Origin: Planctomycetota bacterium
GTDB taxonomy: Bacteria > Planctomycetota > UBA1135 > GCA-002686595
Direction: 5' to 3'
NCBI GenBank assembly: GCA_028823345.1
Contig: JAPKBR010000010.1
Location: 1-64,000 of the forward strand
Length of the DNA stretch: 64,000 nt
Part shown: piece after piece, positions 46,356-54,413 of the stretch
Layout: every line of letters begins with the position of its first letter
Position numbering within the stretch: position 1 is the first letter of the stretch
Position numbers and translations under genes: made by a program
Notes under the pieces: model-generated
Seen by the model: only the letters and a program-made list of their open reading frames with translations
Database searches by the model: none
Told to the model about the DNA's origin: nothing

Positions 46356-49300
46356 ATGAATCACTCCCCCTCTCGGCGCGCCACGTGTGTTTGTCTACTC
46401 CTCTTTCTTGGTGTGCTCAGTGCCTGTCGCCCTGCAGACCCAGTCTCCTCGACTCGCCAGGGGCAGTTACAGCCGCCCACGGCCAGTTCCGCAGTGCCTC
46501 CCAGTGTCTTTGGTCCGGGACCTGTTCAGCGTCTCACCCCTCAGCGCACCATGCTGAACGTGGGTGATCCCAGCTTCCCCACCCTCCAGCGCCCTGGCTC
46601 TGTACCCCAGGACCCCCTGGTGCGCACACCTGAACAGGAATTGCTGTTGCGCTCCGCGCGCAACGCTCTTGCATTGGGACACCTTGGAGAAGCCCTGGAC
46701 CTTTTTGATTCATACCTTTTGCAGCTTCCGGATGACCAAGAGGTGCGCATTGAGTATGCGGGTCTATTGGTGCGTGAAGGGAAATTGGCCGGAGCGCGGG
46801 AGATGTATGAGGAAGCAATCATCATGAAATCCACGGACACCGGGCTGCGTCGCAGCTTGGCAGATGTGTTCATCATGGGCGGTGAGTACGGCCTAGCGGT
46901 GAAGCAGCTGGAAGAGGTCGTGGCCCTGCAACCCGAAGATCTGGATGCGGCAGCTATGCTCTGCCGGACCTACACCTGGCTGAAGGATTTTGAGCGCGCC
47001 CAGGAGGTGTACGAACGCCATTTGCGCAAGCTCGACCCCTCAAGCGAAGCCGACCAGCTCCTGCTAGCGCCGGTTTTGCTCGATATGCAGCGGCCCCGAG
47101 AAGCTCTGCCCTACTTGGAGCGCCTCCACAGGCGTTATCCCCGGGAATTGCGCTGGGCCACGCACATGGTGCTTTGCTATCAGCTCACAGGCCAAGGCGA
47201 GCGTGCGGCCAAGACCGTCCTGGCCATGGCTTCTCTGGAGCCTAGCGCGATCGACATGCGAATCCGCCTCGGCGATCAGTTGCTGTCCTTGCAGAATTAC
47301 AAGCTTGCCATGCAGGTCAACGAGCAGGTTATGCGGGCTTCCCCTACAGACCCGATGGCGCGCCTAATGGCCGCCCGGATTCTGTTGGAGGCATATGATA
47401 CATCTCGGGCCAGGGAGGCCCTGGAAGCCTTGGATCACGAATTGGGCACCGTGCGCAAGTACCAATTGGCCCTTGCGCAGCTCTATCACTTGACCGGTGA
47501 GTGGGTTGCGTCTCAGAGCGTCTTTGAGATGATGTTGCTCGATAATGAGGATGACCACGAGGTGCGAATTCGCCTGGCGATGCTTCGACGCGAAAAGGGT
47601 GACTTCCAGCAGGCCAAAGCCGAGCTGCGCAAAGTTCCCCTCGCCACACCCCAAGGCCCACGGGCCCGACTCGAATTGGGCCTGACTCTGATTGCTCAGG
47701 GCCGTGCCACGGACGCGGTGGGGATTTGCTCTGCCCTTGCTGCCCAACGTCCCAACGATGTGGATGTGCTTCTGGGCCTGGTGCGTGCACAGTTGGAAAT
47801 GGGTGCGATCACCCAGGCCAAGGCTACTTGCCAGCGCTTTGTGGACGGGCACCCCTCGGACAACATGGCCATCGGCCAGGTGCGCGTGCTCTTGGCGAAT
47901 GCTCACCTACAGGAAGGCAACGCCGTACAGGCAGCGCGCATCTACCAGATGGCTCTGTCCGAGCCGACTGTGCATGCGCCGGAAGTCTTCTATGGACTTT
48001 CCTTAGCTCGCACCCGGGGAGTCAACTCCGCCGCAGGCGAAATGGCAATGATGTCTTCCACCGTGGTTTCAAGCGGTGAGGACGTGCGCTTGCGCATTGA
48101 GTTGGGCAAGCTGGCCCTGGGCGACCAGGATTACCGCCGTGCCATTGGCTATCTGTCCAACGTGCTGCGTTGGCAACCGAACAACATCACCGCTATGGTG
48201 CTCCTGGGTGAGGCTGAGAGTCTAGCCCTCAAGGCCGGAGTCGACGCATCACCCGTGCGCACCTTCTCCACCGCCCTAGCGCGGAACCCTGGCAACACTC
48301 GGGCCCGCTTGGGCCTGGCTCGGGCCTATGTGATTAGGCGTGAGTTTGACCTTGCAATTCCCGAATATGATGCACTCGTGGCCCAGGACGCAGGCTATGC
48401 CTTCGCCAAACGGGAGTACGCGCGTGCCCTCTACTGGGACCATCGCTACGAGGAGGCTTTTGAGGCCTACGATGAGTTGATCGCTGGCTTGCCCACGGAA
48501 GCCGTTGCGGTCGATGTGTTCGGCAGTGGCTCGCCGGGATTTGGGGCGCGGGCCGAGTTCGACTTCGAGGCAGAGTTGGAGCTTTCCGAGGCGGTACGCC
48601 TTGAACTCGCTGCCAAGATCAACCGGGACTGGCGTCCTGCTATTGCCACCAAGGCCCTCGAGCAGCTAGTGGTTTTGGAACCCGCAAACCAAGAGGCGCT
48701 CTTTGACCTGGCTCAGCTCGATCATCGTCGTGGCCATACCAGTCGTGCCATGCACCAATACGAAGAGTTAATCAAACTCTCTGGTGGACACCGCGAGGCG
48801 ACCCAGGCCCTGGCGGGTGCTGAGCGCGAAATTTCAACGCGCGTGGATGTGATCACCGGCAACGAAGACCGCAGTGGACGAGATGGTCTGGCGGTGATCA
48901 AGGAGGCCTGGACCCTGTCTGATGTTTCATTCCCCCTTGGGGATCGCGCGGACTATGCGGGTATCGGCATCGGCCGTCGTTCCTATGACGCGGGCAGCGA
49001 TGTCGTGCTGAACGCAAACGTGTTGCGTGTCTTTGGATCGAGCGAAGTTGGACAGAGCACGGTCATTGACGGCCGTATCGAGATTCCAGCCTATGACATG
49101 GAAGGGTTCCTGAACGAGAGGATCTACTATGACATGGGTGTTCGATACACTTCTGACTCAGAGATGGCTATAGACGTGCGCCTCTTCAGCGAACCCGTTG
49201 CGGAGAACCTGGAGACCATGCGTCGTGACCTCAACCGTTCCGGTGCACGAGTAGGCTTGTCTAAAAAGGCATCCCAACGGGTGGACTATGGGGGCAGCAT

Positions 49301-49751
49301 GATGTTTGCTAACTACTCGGACAATAACTCCCAGCTAGAGGCCAACCTTTACGCCGCCTACGAGTTCAACCCGGCGCCCATGGAATTCCGCATGCTCTTG
49401 AAAGCAGACTTCGAGAACTTCACCAGTGAGAACACGGACTTGACCGATTCTGTCCTAGCGGATTTGGATACTCCCTACTTCGCTCCCAAGGGGTACTCGG
49501 TGTATTCCCTGCAATTGGACTGGAAGCACCAGTTCGGCGATGACTGGTTCACCGGTTCGAAGGAGATGTACTACCGGGCCTCAGGTCGGGCTGCACTCGA
49601 CGCGAACTCAGTGGGCTACTACGAGTTCGATGTGGGAGCCGCCTATGACTTTACCGACTGGTTCGGTGTGCGCTTAGGAGTCCGACTGCTGCGATCCAGT
49701 GCGATCGACATGACGACCACCAATGCACTGGTCGTTGTCCGTTGGCCTTAA
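46356..49751 (+). CDS. bcsC: BcsC-like TPR lipoprotein with C-terminal outer-membrane beta-barrel
   Basis: A 1131-residue exported protein beginning with a lipobox (FLGVLSACRP). About 800 residues of TPR repeats follow, such as GEYGLAVKQLEEVVALQPEDLDAAAMLC and YEEAFEAYDELIAGLPTEA. The last roughly 290 residues alternate in amphipathic beta strands and end in TTNALVVVRWP, an outer-membrane barrel-type finish. This is the BcsC/AlgK-AlgE plan: a periplasmic scaffold with an export pore for polysaccharide. It is divergent from bcsA across a short AT-rich gap that should hold both promoters, with TAATAT just before the ATG. A lipoprotein signal on a barrel protein is unusual and deserves checking. 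Confidence 0.85.
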   Translation: MNHSPSRRATCVCLLLFLGVLSACRPADPVSSTRQGQLQPPTASSAVPPSVFGPGPVQRLTPQRTMLNVGDPSFPTLQRPGSVPQDPLVRTPEQELLLRSARNALALGHLGEALDLFDSYLLQLPDDQEVRIEYAGLLVREGKLAGAREMYEEAIIMKSTDTGLRRSLADVFIMGGEYGLAVKQLEEVVALQPEDLDAAAMLCRTYTWLKDFERAQEVYERHLRKLDPSSEADQLLLAPVLLDMQRPREALPYLERLHRRYPRELRWATHMVLCYQLTGQGERAAKTVLAMASLEPSAIDMRIRLGDQLLSLQNYKLAMQVNEQVMRASPTDPMARLMAARILLEAYDTSRAREALEALDHELGTVRKYQLALAQLYHLTGEWVASQSVFEMMLLDNEDDHEVRIRLAMLRREKGDFQQAKAELRKVPLATPQGPRARLELGLTLIAQGRATDAVGICSALAAQRPNDVDVLLGLVRAQLEMGAITQAKATCQRFVDGHPSDNMAIGQVRVLLANAHLQEGNAVQAARIYQMALSEPTVHAPEVFYGLSLARTRGVNSAAGEMAMMSSTVVSSGEDVRLRIELGKLALGDQDYRRAIGYLSNVLRWQPNNITAMVLLGEAESLALKAGVDASPVRTFSTALARNPGNTRARLGLARAYVIRREFDLAIPEYDALVAQDAGYAFAKREYARALYWDHRYEEAFEAYDELIAGLPTEAVAVDVFGSGSPGFGARAEFDFEAELELSEAVRLELAAKINRDWRPAIATKALEQLVVLEPANQEALFDLAQLDHRRGHTSRAMHQYEELIKLSGGHREATQALAGAEREISTRVDVITGNEDRSGRDGLAVIKEAWTLSDVSFPLGDRADYAGIGIGRRSYDAGSDVVLNANVLRVFGSSEVGQSTVIDGRIEIPAYDMEGFLNERIYYDMGVRYTSDSEMAIDVRLFSEPVAENLETMRRDLNRSGARVGLSKKASQRVDYGGSMMFANYSDNNSQLEANLYAAYEFNPAPMEFRMLLKADFENFTSENTDLTDSVLADLDTPYFAPKGYSVYSLQLDWKHQFGDDWFTGSKEMYYRASGRAALDANSVGYYEFDVGAAYDFTDWFGVRLGVRLLRSSAIDMTTTNALVVVRWP

Positions 49752-49776
49752 GCCGGGGCCTGTGGAGATCGGGGCG

Positions 49777-50937
49777 ATGAACTACTGCGAGAGCATTATT
49801 GCCAAGGCTGGCAGTCTCCTGTTGTGGGGTCTTGCCTCCTGTGGCGGACCTAACGATGCGCCCACCGTGGGCTTCGGAGTAAACCTGGCGGGAGCCGAAT
49901 TCGGCTCCCATGGTAAAGATTTCTCGAATGAAAACTCCGGCCGCCATGGTCAGGAATATGTGTTTCCCCAGAAGGAAACCATGGCCTACTTCGCGAGCCG
50001 CGGCTTGCGGATTATCCGCTTGCCGCTCTCCTGGGAACGTCTACAGCCTATTCTTGGGGCGGGTCTTGATCAGTCCTACACAGGACGCGTGCTTGAACAA
50101 TTGGACACGGCCGCATTCCATGGTTGCAAGGTGGTGCTCGATCTGCACAACTATGGGCGCTACCGCCTAAATGATCGTGGCCGAGCGCATGAGTTTGTTT
50201 TGGGTGAACCCCAAGGTGGCGGCCAAGGGCTGCGCGCCGAGCACCTGAGTGATCTCTGGTTGCGACTTGGAGCCCATGTGCGGGAGCATCCGGCTCTTAT
50301 GGCTTACGGTTTGATGAATGAACCCCATGATATGGGGCGTGCGAATTGGCACGACACCTCGAATCAAGTGGTGCGCGCCCTGCGCAGTGCTCAGGATCGC
50401 ACTTGGATTTGGGTCGCGGGTGATGGGTGGTCGAAGGCGCACGAATGGCTGAAACACAACCCCAAAACGCCCTGGATCAAGGACCCTCTCGAGCGTACGG
50501 CCTACGAAGCTCACCTCTATTTCGATCGTGACGGGAGCGGCCGCTATCAGTCGACTTTTGATCAGGAACTGCGAACGGATCCGAATATCCTCTTGCGGGG
50601 CTCCGAACGTCTGGAGGTCTTTGCCCAATGGTGCGAGCGGGGAGGAGTGCAAGGAGTCATCGGTGAGTTCGGCGTGCCTTGGTTCGAAAGGCGCTGGCTG
50701 CCGGTGCTCGACGGCTTTCTAGACCGAGCTAAGGAGAAACAGATGACCGCTGTTGCCTGGGCCGGAGGAGACTGGTGGGGCGAGTACCCTCTATCCTTGC
50801 AGCCGCGTAACGATCAGGACGTTGGGCCTCTGATCGCGATCCTTCGAGCGGCGCCAAGACTGTCGCTTTCCGGCTCACTCAGGGTAGACGTCCCTGCAGT
50901 CCAATCCGCAGGAGCAGCGATTTCCCTTCGGCAGTGA
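49777..50937 (+). CDS. GH5-family glycanase lipoprotein, second paralogue
   Basis: I use the ATG at 49777 (MNYCESIIAKAG), after TGGAGATCGG and 25 bases past the bcsC stop, giving 386 residues; the ORF-track start lies inside bcsC. A hydrophobic segment ends in lipobox GLASC. The GH5 catalytic residues are in GLMNEPHD (acid/base) and VIGEFGVPWF (nucleophile), with VVLDLHNYGRYRLN and the shared PWIKDPLERTAYEAHLYFDRDGSGRYQ segment. It likely cuts exported glucan in the periplasm or at the outer membrane. The last 59 bases overlap, antisense, the end of the following minus-strand gene. Confidence 0.9.
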   Translation: MNYCESIIAKAGSLLLWGLASCGGPNDAPTVGFGVNLAGAEFGSHGKDFSNENSGRHGQEYVFPQKETMAYFASRGLRIIRLPLSWERLQPILGAGLDQSYTGRVLEQLDTAAFHGCKVVLDLHNYGRYRLNDRGRAHEFVLGEPQGGGQGLRAEHLSDLWLRLGAHVREHPALMAYGLMNEPHDMGRANWHDTSNQVVRALRSAQDRTWIWVAGDGWSKAHEWLKHNPKTPWIKDPLERTAYEAHLYFDRDGSGRYQSTFDQELRTDPNILLRGSERLEVFAQWCERGGVQGVIGEFGVPWFERRWLPVLDGFLDRAKEKQMTAVAWAGGDWWGEYPLSLQPRNDQDVGPLIAILRAAPRLSLSGSLRVDVPAVQSAGAAISLRQ

Positions 50938-51796
50938 TCACCGGAATGCGGGCGATGCCCCGCCAGGTGTTGCCCTGAGTGGTCCAACCTTCAAGGGTTG
51001 CAGTCATAGATTTCCCCACGCTGAACTTGTCGGGAACCCCGAGCGGACCACCTGCGGGAATTTCCTCCGGGAGAGAGATGCTGTCGGGTTGCACGCCCAG
51101 CACAAGCACATCGAGGTCGTGGTTTTGTTCCCCTTGGCCCCAGCCCTTTTCGGCTGAGACTAGAAGATGGTCCCGGGCCACCATGGCTCCCAAGCGCAGA
51201 ACCGCTCCGGCCACCGCAGGATTCACTTCACCAGCTGCAATCGCTCTCCAGGCCTGGGGCGCATCCAGGGGGATGCTCAAGGCGCCGATTCTGAGGGCGT
51301 GCGGGCCGTCGGGCACAGCCCGTGGGAGGCGCGCAATCAGGGAATCGTCTCCGTCCAGCAGCAAGACAAAAGTTTCGAGTTGGCCAGCCTTGGAAAAAAC
51401 CTGCACGAGCAATGCATCAAGGGGCGGCGCCGTTGGCGGGGCGCTTGCCAGGAGGCGCACTCCGTGGAGTTGATCCGCTGGAACCTCGAGGTGGGGCTGG
51501 ACCCGGGCGGTGAGGGGCTTGGCCAAGCGCTCAAGGGCTCGGTCTTGGGTGGTGGTGGGTTTAGGTGTTGGCTTGTCCCCGGGATCTGGGGCGTCGGGAT
51601 CTGGGGCACCCGAAACGATGGGGGTGCTGTGGCGTTTCTCTAGGGGTTCCGTGGTTTGGCTGGAGCCTTGATCGGGGCCAGCTCCCTTGGGCATCTGGCG
51701 GATTCCGGCCTTGGACCCCCCTGCGGGGCAGGCGGCGAGGACCACCACAGCGAGCCAGAGGAATTGTGGGTTGGGTTTCATGGTTGTAGGCGTCAT
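50879..51796 (-). CDS. Putative lipoprotein of unknown function
   Basis: The 305-residue protein starts at an ATG 8 bases after AGAGGGG and carries a lipobox (VVVLAACPAGG). A long Pro/Asp/Thr-rich linker follows, then a domain with ETFVLLLDGDDSLIARLPRAVPDGPHALRIGALSIPLD and a C-terminal beta-rich segment (DKFSVGKSMTATLEGWTTQGNTWRGIARIPV). I do not recognise the family. It lies downstream of the YtxJ-like gene by 3 bases, so both are likely one transcript. The final 59 bases overlap the GH5 gene on the opposite strand. Confidence 0.65.
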   Translation of the reverse strand: MTPTTMKPNPQFLWLAVVVLAACPAGGSKAGIRQMPKGAGPDQGSSQTTEPLEKRHSTPIVSGAPDPDAPDPGDKPTPKPTTTQDRALERLAKPLTARVQPHLEVPADQLHGVRLLASAPPTAPPLDALLVQVFSKAGQLETFVLLLDGDDSLIARLPRAVPDGPHALRIGALSIPLDAPQAWRAIAAGEVNPAVAGAVLRLGAMVARDHLLVSAEKGWGQGEQNHDLDVLVLGVQPDSISLPEEIPAGGPLGVPDKFSVGKSMTATLEGWTTQGNTWRGIARIPVITAEGKSLLLRIGLQGRLP

Positions 51797-51799
51797 GGA

Positions 51800-52150
51800 T
51801 TAGCCCCTCTTAGCACGGAAGTAAGTGGCAGTCAAGTTGCTGTGGCTATCGTGCCAGCGTAGTTCGCCGGCTTCGAACCACAGGGCTTGGGGTGATTGAT
51901 GCTCGATCTGGAGGGCGCTGGTTAGGCCGCGGGCAAGGGAGCGGCGGGCAAGAACATCGATCGTCACCGTGATCAATGGGTCGTCGTCGGCGAGTCCCTT
52001 GAGGTAGTTCTTAAACTCCCATTGCGCCTTGTGGGAAATGGGGCAGGTTGGGCTGGCCTTGAATACGACCACGGGGCCCTCGGCGCTGGCGGCGCGCAGG
52101 ATGGGGAGGGCCGCAGCGGGATCATCGGGCAATTCGATGGTGCGGGGCAT
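51800..52150 (-). CDS. YtxJ-type monothiol bacilliredoxin
   Basis: The 116-residue thioredoxin-fold protein has the single-Cys active site VVVFKASPTCPISHKAQWEF and the family tail ALQIEHQSPQALWFEAGELRWHDSHSNLT. This pattern matches YtxJ (DUF2847), a monothiol bacilliredoxin associated with bacillithiol-using bacteria. It could remove bacillithiol from mixed disulfides on proteins. Bacillithiol synthesis genes are not in the window, so the thiol partner is unproven; the family also occurs in Bacteroidetes. It is 17 bases downstream of the zinc-ribbon membrane gene. Confidence 0.85.
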   Translation of the reverse strand: MPRTIELPDDPAAALPILRAASAEGPVVVFKASPTCPISHKAQWEFKNYLKGLADDDPLITVTIDVLARRSLARGLTSALQIEHQSPQALWFEAGELRWHDSHSNLTATYFRAKRG

Positions 52151-52167
52151 GGTTGGATCGACCGGAT

Positions 52168-52827
52168 TTAGACCCGGATATGTTTGAAGTACACTAATTC
52201 TACCCCGCGCGTGAAAGCGACCCCGGGTAGGTTTGAGGTATAGGGTTCTGTGTTAATTCCGCGACCGGGCCAAGTGAATTCGCCGCGCAGGCCTCCCTCG
52301 AATTCGATCTCGAAAAAGTAGGTCGTGCCACCGCCCATTCCTTGCAGAGTGATTTCTGAGCGGCGGTCCACGATTACGCCGGGGCGGCGGAGCATTTCTT
52401 TCGATGTGGCAGCAGTGCGCACGCCCTTGCCTTGCCGTATCAAGAAGGTTCCGCCGCTGATGAAGGCAATTCCAATTACAAACAGAAGATTGAGGGGATC
52501 GAACACAAAGGACCCGTCGACAAAAGGCCTAAGGATGCACGCGCCCGAAAGAATGGCGCCGATCACAAAGACGAGTTTGCCCCGGAAGACAAGTTGTCCG
52601 CCGCGCACGAATTCGGGCCCTTCCGCCGGGGTCCAGGCCATGGCCTCGGCCAAGGTATCGTGGGCTAATATGCGCGTGATACGAGCTGCATAGGGGCTCT
52701 CTTTCCCATCCGCTTTGGGCGTGATTCCCAGGGGGGTCACGCAGTAGGGACAAATGGACAGGGCCACATCGGGGAGCTTGGCTCCGCAGCCGGGGCAGGT
52801 CTTGATCTGGGTTTGGTTAGTGGACAT
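52168..52827 (-). CDS. Zinc-ribbon protein with two membrane segments
   Basis: A 219-residue protein starting with a zinc ribbon (CPGCG and CPYC, about residues 11-29). Two hydrophobic helices follow (LVFVIGAILSGACIL and LLFVIGIAFISGGTFLI), and a soluble C-terminal domain of about 70 residues, REIT-type strands with YFFEIEFEGGLRGEFTWPGRG, resembling small domains such as DUF2500 that occur in membrane-associated proteins. Function is unknown. It is the likely first gene of the unit with the bacilliredoxin and lipoprotein. Confidence 0.7.
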   Translation of the reverse strand: MSTNQTQIKTCPGCGAKLPDVALSICPYCVTPLGITPKADGKESPYAARITRILAHDTLAEAMAWTPAEGPEFVRGGQLVFRGKLVFVIGAILSGACILRPFVDGSFVFDPLNLLFVIGIAFISGGTFLIRQGKGVRTAATSKEMLRRPGVIVDRRSEITLQGMGGGTTYFFEIEFEGGLRGEFTWPGRGINTEPYTSNLPGVAFTRGVELVYFKHIRV

Positions 52828-52938
52828 GGGCCGCTGGTTCCGGGGGACTGGACTCGGGTCACAGCTTTCGGAACACAGAAGGTAGCCACTTGGGGCCGCG
52901 ACTTGAATCCCCGACTTGGCGAATGGTGCCCTGGGGGG

Positions 52939-54258
52939 TTATTTTTTCGGCTGTACCTCGTTCCAGGCAATTCGTTGCCCTTCCCAGAGAGCCAGACGCC
53001 CGGCGCGCATGACTGCCAGGGGTTTTTCTGTGAGCCCAATGTCACCCCTCGGATCGGCGGAGAGGGCTACTAGATCGGCCGCGTAGCCCGGGGCTAGCTT
53101 GCCGTGGCTTTCCGCAAGCCCGCAGAGTTCCGCCGCGCCGGTGGTGGCGGAGGTCAGGGCGGCGGTGGGGCTCATGCCGGCACGCACCATGAGGCTGAAT
53201 TCCTCGGCGTTCAATCCGTGGGCGCCCACACCGCAGTCCGTGCCAAAAGCGATGCGCACCCCTGCCTTATGGGCGCGTCCGAGGGAGCGCATCATGACCG
53301 GTCCCACCATGCGCGCCTTGCGTGCAATCACCGCTGGAAACCAGTCGGGATCTCCCGCATATGTAAGTACGGTTTGCCCAGCGTGCAGAGTCGGCACCAG
53401 CCAGGCACCCTTTTCGAGAAACAGGGCGAGACACTCTTGGTTGAGAAAGGACCCATGCTCGATGGAATCCACTCCAGCGCGTAGGGCAGCTGCCATTCCC
53501 GTGGGGCCGTGGGCATGGGCGGCAACACGCCGCCCAAGCATGTGGGCCGTGTCGATAATCGCCCTGAGTTCATCATCGAAGAACTGTTGATCCGTGCCCG
53601 CTGCGGTTTCCGAGAGTACTCCTCCGGTGGCGGTCAACTTGATCACATCGGCACCTCGTCGCACCTGGTGACGTACGGCGGCACGGCATTGGGACACACC
53701 GTCCGCCACGCCAGAGGAAATTCCAGGCAAGTCAAAGAGCGTCTCCCGGTAGCCGTGGGTGGGATCTCCGTGCCCGCCGCTGGGAGTCACCGCACTGCCC
53801 GCCGCCAAAATGTGTGGGCCGGGAATCTCTCCGCGCTGGATCGAGTCCCGTACGGCAAAGATGGCCCCCGTGTCGGCTCCCAAATCACGGACGGTGGTGA
53901 AACCCGCTTCCACTGTGCGGCGCGCGTGCATCACCGTGCGCAGGGTGACGGCAGCTTCTGAGAGGGTTACATATTCGAGGCGCGATTTGCGGCTGAGCTC
54001 ACCGGTCAGGTGTACATGGCAATCGATCCATCCGGGCATCACAAACGCCTCGGAAAGATCGTGGACTTGATCCAAGGGGGGCAACTGTTCGCCGGCGGCC
54101 AACACCTGCTGGATTTTGCCCTCACGAATGAGGAGCACGACGTTGCTCTGAACTTCTGCCGAAGGCTCGGGCCAGAATTCGCCGCAGCGCACGGCCACGA
54201 ACTCGGCCTGGGGCGCGGGGGAGGACAAGCAGGCAGCGGCTAACAAGAGGGTGAGCAT
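52939..54258 (-). CDS. Secreted amidohydrolase (imidazolonepropionase/prolidase-like)
   Basis: I use the ATG at 54258 (MLTLLLAAACLS), preceded by AAGGA, giving 439 residues with a signal peptide or lipobox. The metal-dependent hydrolase motifs are ordered: GWIDCHVHL, the bridging-lysine segment GADVIKLTATGG, HAHG, IEHGSF and the final FGTDCG. It belongs to the amidohydrolase group that includes Xaa-Pro dipeptidases and imidazolonepropionase-like enzymes; the exported location suits peptide degradation beside the M1 peptidase that is divergent from it. Substrate is not predictable. A short hairpin-prone stretch lies downstream. Confidence 0.88.
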   Translation of the reverse strand: MLTLLLAAACLSSPAPQAEFVAVRCGEFWPEPSAEVQSNVVLLIREGKIQQVLAAGEQLPPLDQVHDLSEAFVMPGWIDCHVHLTGELSRKSRLEYVTLSEAAVTLRTVMHARRTVEAGFTTVRDLGADTGAIFAVRDSIQRGEIPGPHILAAGSAVTPSGGHGDPTHGYRETLFDLPGISSGVADGVSQCRAAVRHQVRRGADVIKLTATGGVLSETAAGTDQQFFDDELRAIIDTAHMLGRRVAAHAHGPTGMAAALRAGVDSIEHGSFLNQECLALFLEKGAWLVPTLHAGQTVLTYAGDPDWFPAVIARKARMVGPVMMRSLGRAHKAGVRIAFGTDCGVGAHGLNAEEFSLMVRAGMSPTAALTSATTGAAELCGLAESHGKLAPGYAADLVALSADPRGDIGLTEKPLAVMRAGRLALWEGQRIAWNEVQPKK

Positions 54259-54413
54259 GGGAATCCTTGGGGTGGGGTTGGGGCGGGTCGACACCAGAGC
54301 CTAGCGCCATGGGGAGCCGGCTCGAAGTGTGACTTGGGGGCCAGACCCTTAATCACTGCAAGTTGCTGGGACTCGAGGCTTGCGCTTTCCGTTGTGCATA
54401 GCAGCATGGGGCC

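Noticed and set aside
52880-52935. tRNA T-arm-like sequence (GGGGATTCAAGTCGCGG on the minus strand)
   Set aside because: The T-stem does not pair, and no acceptor, anticodon or D arm can be placed around it.
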